Of a stretch of DNA of 64,000 nucleotides, positions 61,388-64,000 are shown one piece after another; position 1 is the first letter of the stretch; the number at the start of each line of letters is the position of its first letter. The notes beneath the pieces are model-generated. The model saw nothing but the letters and a program-made list of their open reading frames with translations. It was not told the DNA's origin and ran no database searches. Both the position numbers and the translations under genes were made by a program. The stretch is taken from the NCBI RefSeq assembly GCF_009708005.2, contig NZ_CP052757.1:744001-808000 (forward strand), written 5' to 3'. Source of the DNA: Cellulosimicrobium protaetiae (GTDB lineage: Bacteria > Actinomycetota > Actinomycetes > Actinomycetales > Cellulomonadaceae).

Positions 61388-62134
61388 TCAGAACTCCCCG
61401 AAGCCGCCGCCGAAGTCGTCGAAACCGCCGCCGAAGTCGCCGCCGCCGAAGTCGCTGCCGCCGAAGTCTCCGCCGCCCGAGGGGTCCTCGCCTGCGGCCT
61501 CGACCGCCCCGCCGTCGCCGCCCTCCGCGGCACCGGGGTCCTCGCCGCCCTGCTCGGCCGCGGCGTCCTCCGCGACCGGTTGCGTCGGGTCGGCGAACGC
61601 GGGCCCGAACAGGGCGTTCGCGACGGCCGAGCCGATGACGACGCCCGCGATCGTGCCGAGCAGGCTGGAGCCGACCATGGCGCCGAAGCCGGGTGCGCCC
61701 TGGCCGCGGCCCGCGAAGGTGCGCTCGAGCGTGCCGGGCTGGCGCATCTCGGCGCGCGTCGCCATCCGGGCGAGGTCCTGCGGCGCGTCGGACGGCGCAC
61801 GCTCCGACGCAGGCACCTGCTCACCGAGCTCGGCGAGCACCTGTCGCCGCTGCTCGGGCGTCAGGCGCGCGAACGCCTCGGCGTGCGCCTGCTCGACCTG
61901 GTCCGGCGGGGCGGTGCGCAGCAGGTACCGGTAGCGGTCGACCGCGACCTGGTCGGGGGTGCGGTGCGCGGTCGGGCGGGCGTCCTGCGGGGCGCTGCCG
62001 TACGCGGGCTGGGCGGGGTACTGCGTGGGCTGCCGTGCGGGGTGCTGCGCCTGCGGCGAGCCGTACGGTCCCGCCTGGGTCGGGCCGTACGCGTCGCGCG
62101 GCTCGCGGCCGAGGAGCCGGTCCAGGAATCCCAT
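61388..62134 (-). CDS. membrane protein with Gly/Asp/Phe-rich tail, unknown
   Basis: Protein of 248 residues: MGFLDRLLGREPRDAYG start, a Gln/Pro/Ala/Tyr-rich disordered stretch, a helical domain (about 70-140: VAVDRYRYLLRTAPPDQVEQ, FARLTPEQRRQVLAELGEQV), one hydrophobic helix (MVGSSLLGTIAGVVIGSAVA), an acidic stretch and a tail of repeated GGGDFGGSDF-type units. The central helical part is the best-conserved-looking region and may bind partners. GGAGGACGACCC precedes the ATG. No family assigned with confidence. Confidence 0.75.
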   Translation of the reverse strand: MGFLDRLLGREPRDAYGPTQAGPYGSPQAQHPARQPTQYPAQPAYGSAPQDARPTAHRTPDQVAVDRYRYLLRTAPPDQVEQAHAEAFARLTPEQRRQVLAELGEQVPASERAPSDAPQDLARMATRAEMRQPGTLERTFAGRGQGAPGFGAMVGSSLLGTIAGVVIGSAVANALFGPAFADPTQPVAEDAAAEQGGEDPGAAEGGDGGAVEAAGEDPSGGGDFGGSDFGGGDFGGGFDDFGGGFGEF

Positions 62135-62340
62135 GGGTCGTCCTCCGAGTTCGGTGGCGCGGCGTCGGGCGCTCGCGCGGGGGTCGTGGCCGGTACGGCT
62201 CACTCTCGGACCAACGAGAACTCCCGGCCCGCGGTTCCGCCCGACGCCGAACCCGGGTTCCTTCCTCACCGCGTCCGTCGCGCGAGGAGCTACCCCGGGT
62301 TCGGCAGGGCTCCCGAGGCGCGACCGGCCCCGGACGCACG

Positions 62341-62372
62341 AGTGCCCCCGACCCGGAGGGGTCGGGGGCACT
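62341..62372 (-). terminator. terminator of cold-shock gene
   Basis: AGTGCCCCCGACC and GGTCGGGGGCACT form a 13-bp perfect stem with a 6-nt loop, 54 nt downstream of the cold-shock gene stop. Confidence 0.75.
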
Positions 62373-62425
62373 CGGTGAACGATCGGTCGGCGCGACCCAC
62401 GAGGGTCGTCACCGGGGAGATCGGA

Positions 62426-62629
62426 TCAGATCGCGCGGATGTTCTCCGCCTGCGGGCCCTTCGGGCCCTGCGTCACGTCGAACTCGACGCGCTGGTTCTC
62501 CTCCAGCGTGCGGAAGCCCTGCGACTGGATCGCGGAGTAGTGCGCGAACACGTCGGCCGAGCCGTCCTCGGGGGCGATGAAGCCGTAGCCCTTCTCGCTG
62601 TTGAACCACTTCACGGTTCCGGTAGCCAT
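62426..62629 (-). CDS. cspA: cold-shock protein (CspA family)
   Basis: Protein of 67 residues, a single cold-shock domain. RNP1 [10 protein letters not shown] and RNP2 DVFAHYSAI are intact; start [14 protein letters not shown]; end [19 protein letters not shown]. It binds single-stranded RNA/DNA as an RNA chaperone. The ribosome site GAAGGAG is 7 nt before the ATG. The 274-nt region upstream (62630-62903) has no other gene and is AT-richer near the start, consistent with the long structured 5' leader of csp genes; a TTGACG (62694-62699, complement) is a possible -35. Confidence 0.96.
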   Translation of the reverse strand: MATGTVKWFNSEKGYGFIAPEDGSADVFAHYSAIQSQGFRTLEENQRVEFDVTQGPKGPQAENIRAI

Positions 62630-62903
62630 TGTTACTCCTTCAAGAGTGTGGAAACACCCCCCGCGGGCGCAGGGGAGTACATCACGGTGTTCGTCGTCAA
62701 CTCTTGGGTAACAAGGTCCGCCGGGCGCCCACCAGGCGGTGGTCACATCGACGCGAGGACAAGCGAGGCACTGCAATCTCGGGGTCAACCGTACAGGGTA
62801 GGCCCCATCTTGGCCATGGCTCTCCCCGCTGGTGTCGTCCCCGGTCGTGCGCCGGGTCTCCGGGGCGTCGTGGGGCCCTCCGGGAGCCAGGCTCCGCGGT
62901 GCG

Positions 62904-63380
62904 TCAGGCCGCGGGCACCGTGAGCTCGACGACCGGCACGACACGACGCCAGTCGTCCTCGCCGCGCTCCGTCGCGAGCGGTTCCGCCCACTCGAGGACG
63001 ACCGGCTCCAGCACTTCCCAGGAGCGGGCGTGCTCGGCCGCGTACTCGCGGAGGAACCGCGCTCCGTCCTCGGGCGCCAGGGTGCGGGCGTGGCCGCGCA
63101 CGCCGCGACGGGCGCCCACCCAGAGGAGGACGCGCGGGTCGGCGACGACGTTGCGGTACCACTGAGATCGGGGGCCGAGCCCGGCGACGACGACCCACGT
63201 GCGGGGGTCCGGTCGCCCGGAGACCTCCAGCACGGCGTACCGGGTCTCGCCGGTCGTCCGGCCGCGGTGGCCGAGCAGCAGGAGCCGTCCGCCGAGCAGG
63301 AAGCCGAGCCCGGAGCGGAAGAGGGCGACGGGCGCCCGGACGAACCAGCGCGTGTGCAGGAGGCGGGACGCGAAGGTCAT
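62904..63380 (-). CDS. deazaflavin-dependent nitroreductase (DDN)-family protein
   Basis: Protein of 158 residues with the F420-binding split-barrel pattern: [60 protein letters not shown]. Homologous to Mycobacterium Ddn, which uses F420H2; quinone reduction is the proposed natural role. F420 use is inferred from the family. TACGGT (63387-63392, complement) lies 6 nt before the ATG. Long in-frame upstream extension is not credible. Confidence 0.88.
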   Translation of the reverse strand: MTFASRLLHTRWFVRAPVALFRSGLGFLLGGRLLLLGHRGRTTGETRYAVLEVSGRPDPRTWVVVAGLGPRSQWYRNVVADPRVLLWVGARRGVRGHARTLAPEDGARFLREYAAEHARSWEVLEPVVLEWAEPLATERGEDDWRRVVPVVELTVPAA

Positions 63381-63618
63381 CCGTCCACCGTACGGCGACA
63401 CCTGAATCGGCACATCCGTACCGTCCACGGAACGAAACGAGACCCTTGCGTTACGAGTCGGTAACAACTCCCTGCGCCCCACGAAATCCGATCCGCCTAC
63501 GTTCGCGTCACCCAGGAACGCGGAGGGCGCCCTCTCCCGCGGATTCGTGGGTCCGGAGCCCTCCGGGATGCCGCGGAGGGCCCCGGACGACACGTCCGCG
63601 AGGAGGTTTCGCCCCCGG

Positions 63619-63632
63619 GTGACCTGTGTCAC
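63619..63632. promoter_or_regulatory. CRP/GlxR-type site
   Basis: GTGA-CCTGTG-TCAC matches the core of the cAMP-receptor/GlxR consensus TGTGA-N6-TCACA at all eight inner positions, 95 nt upstream of the lipoprotein ATG. Confidence 0.6.
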
Positions 63633-63644
63633 TATTCAGCACGC

Positions 63645-63660
63645 AATTCAGTGTTGAATT
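63645..63660. promoter_or_regulatory. AT-rich palindrome upstream of lipoprotein gene
   Basis: AATTCA-GTGT-TGAATT is a perfect inverted repeat in a markedly AT-rich stretch, 67 nt before the ATG and 12 nt after the CRP-type site. Operator or promoter element. Confidence 0.5.
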
Positions 63661-63726
63661 CAGCGATCGACCGCGGGAGAAGCGGCTTCACGGCCCTCCG
63701 CGGGGATCAGGACCACGGAGGTTGGC

Positions 63727-64000
63727 ATGCATCGCACAGCACGACGGGCGAGCGGGGGCGCTGCCCTGCTCCTCGCGGCCACTCTCGTCCTCACCGCCTG
63801 CGGTCCCCAGTCCCAGGGCGGCGGAGACGACGAGACGACCGGGACGTCGACCGAGACCGACGACGGCGGCTCGGCCGAGCTCGCCATCGTCCCGTCGGTC
63901 CAGGTCGACATCGACGGCGCCGAGGTCGAGGCGACCGAGGCCGGCAACCCGGTCGACCCGGCCGGCGACGGCAGCGCCGAGTGCGCCGAGGGCACCTCGA
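63727..64000 (+). CDS. lipoprotein, N-terminal part (gene runs off window)
   Basis: The visible 91 codons give a lipoprotein signal peptide (LVLTAC, Cys25), a Gly/Asp/Thr-rich linker and the beginning of a domain (AELAIVPSVQVDIDGAEVEA). Family cannot be decided from this part; a substrate-binding or other exported protein is possible. GGAGG lies about 7 nt upstream of the ATG. The promoter region carries a CRP-type site and a second palindrome, suggesting nutrient control. Confidence 0.7.
   Translation, partial: MHRTARRASGGAALLLAATLVLTACGPQSQGGGDDETTGTSTETDDGGSAELAIVPSVQVDIDGAEVEATEAGNPVDPAGDGSAECAEGTS

Larger units (their letters stand above)
63381..63726. other. intergenic region with palindromes and GC-rich hairpins
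   Basis: Holds GTTAC-gagtcg-GTAAC (63450-63465), two GC-rich hairpins around 63520-63590 (GAGGGCGCCCTC; CCGGAGCCCTCCGG with GGAGGGCCCCGG), a CRP-type site and an AT-rich palindrome before the lipoprotein gene. No coding region. The hairpins could form a regulatory leader or a terminator. Confidence 0.4.

Noticed and set aside
63470-63610. Riboswitch (e.g. c-di-AMP type) ahead of the lipoprotein gene
   Set aside because: Hairpins are present but I could not find the conserved core of any known class; a cmsearch against Rfam would decide.
1-64000. CRISPR array
   Set aside because: The 21-nt module arrays have no unique spacers between repeats and no cas genes are present.
1-64000. tRNA or rRNA genes
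   Set aside because: No T-loop GGTTCGANTCC-type box with matching acceptor stem was found on reading; a tRNAscan run would settle it.

Overview
This is a very GC-rich stretch of chromosome. The gene content points to a high-GC actinobacterium: mycothiol-dependent enzyme family, DosR-type regulator, F420-type LLM and DDN-like proteins, HbpS/SenS-like heme sensor, GTG starts and NarL-type two-component systems. It looks like the Cellulomonas/Cellulosimicrobium/Promicromonosporaceae group, but that placement is inference from gene style, not a database match. No rRNA, tRNA, CRISPR array, prophage or transposase was seen. A near-perfect ParB centromere site (parS) lies inside sbcD, which suggests an origin-proximal chromosomal location.

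Layout. 1-4.4 kb: an incomplete PAP2/diacylglycerol-kinase fusion, a secreted coiled-coil protein, and a Mn/Fe-type metal ABC operon with a palindromic operator. 4.47-5.0 kb: a remarkable nested inverted-repeat element built from 21-nt modules. 5-9.5 kb: an IclR regulator divergent from an AraC/VOC pair, then a UvrA paralogue. 9.8-19.5 kb: histidine utilisation (hutHUI on +, hutG on -), interrupted by an ABC-2 exporter with a NarL-type two-component system. 19.6-21.2 kb: DUF1304 and a mycothiol-type DinB protein divergent from a MarR regulator. 21.2-27.2 kb: a DosR/DosS-like hypoxia or redox cluster (USP, DosR, flavin-binding PPOX protein, GNAT, GAF kinase, Sel1/TPR protein, DoxX) with two palindromes matching the DosR-box half-sites. 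27.4-34.2 kb: a coiled-coil lipoprotein, a VanY-like peptidase fused to a PASTA domain, an ABC-F protein, and small regulatory or editing proteins. 34.4-38.8 kb: sbcDC. 38.9-45.6 kb: a TetR/VOC pair, family-5 UDG, Bcr-type MFS, LLM oxidoreductase, DUF2993 protein and an AlkZ-like protein. 45.7-48.4 kb: an HbpS-SenS-SenR-like heme/redox sensing unit. 48.4-55.1 kb: a membrane protein, CPBP protease, MetPS-type NSS transporter and a polar amino-acid ABC operon. 55.1-64 kb: an SRPBCC protein, a large RecB-like nuclease/RNase H-like/SF1 helicase protein, two low-complexity-tailed membrane proteins, a cold-shock protein, a DDN-like protein and the start of a lipoprotein.

Cross-cutting patterns. Many genes have a TANNNT -10-like hexamer ending only 6-8 nt before the start codon, so leaderless transcription is probably common here. 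Arrays of about 20-nt modules sit immediately 3' of several genes. In two genes (IclR and hutI) a module supplies the stop codon. A hairpin with a conserved loop occurs in the 4.8 kb element and again, inverted and in frame, inside the helicase gene.
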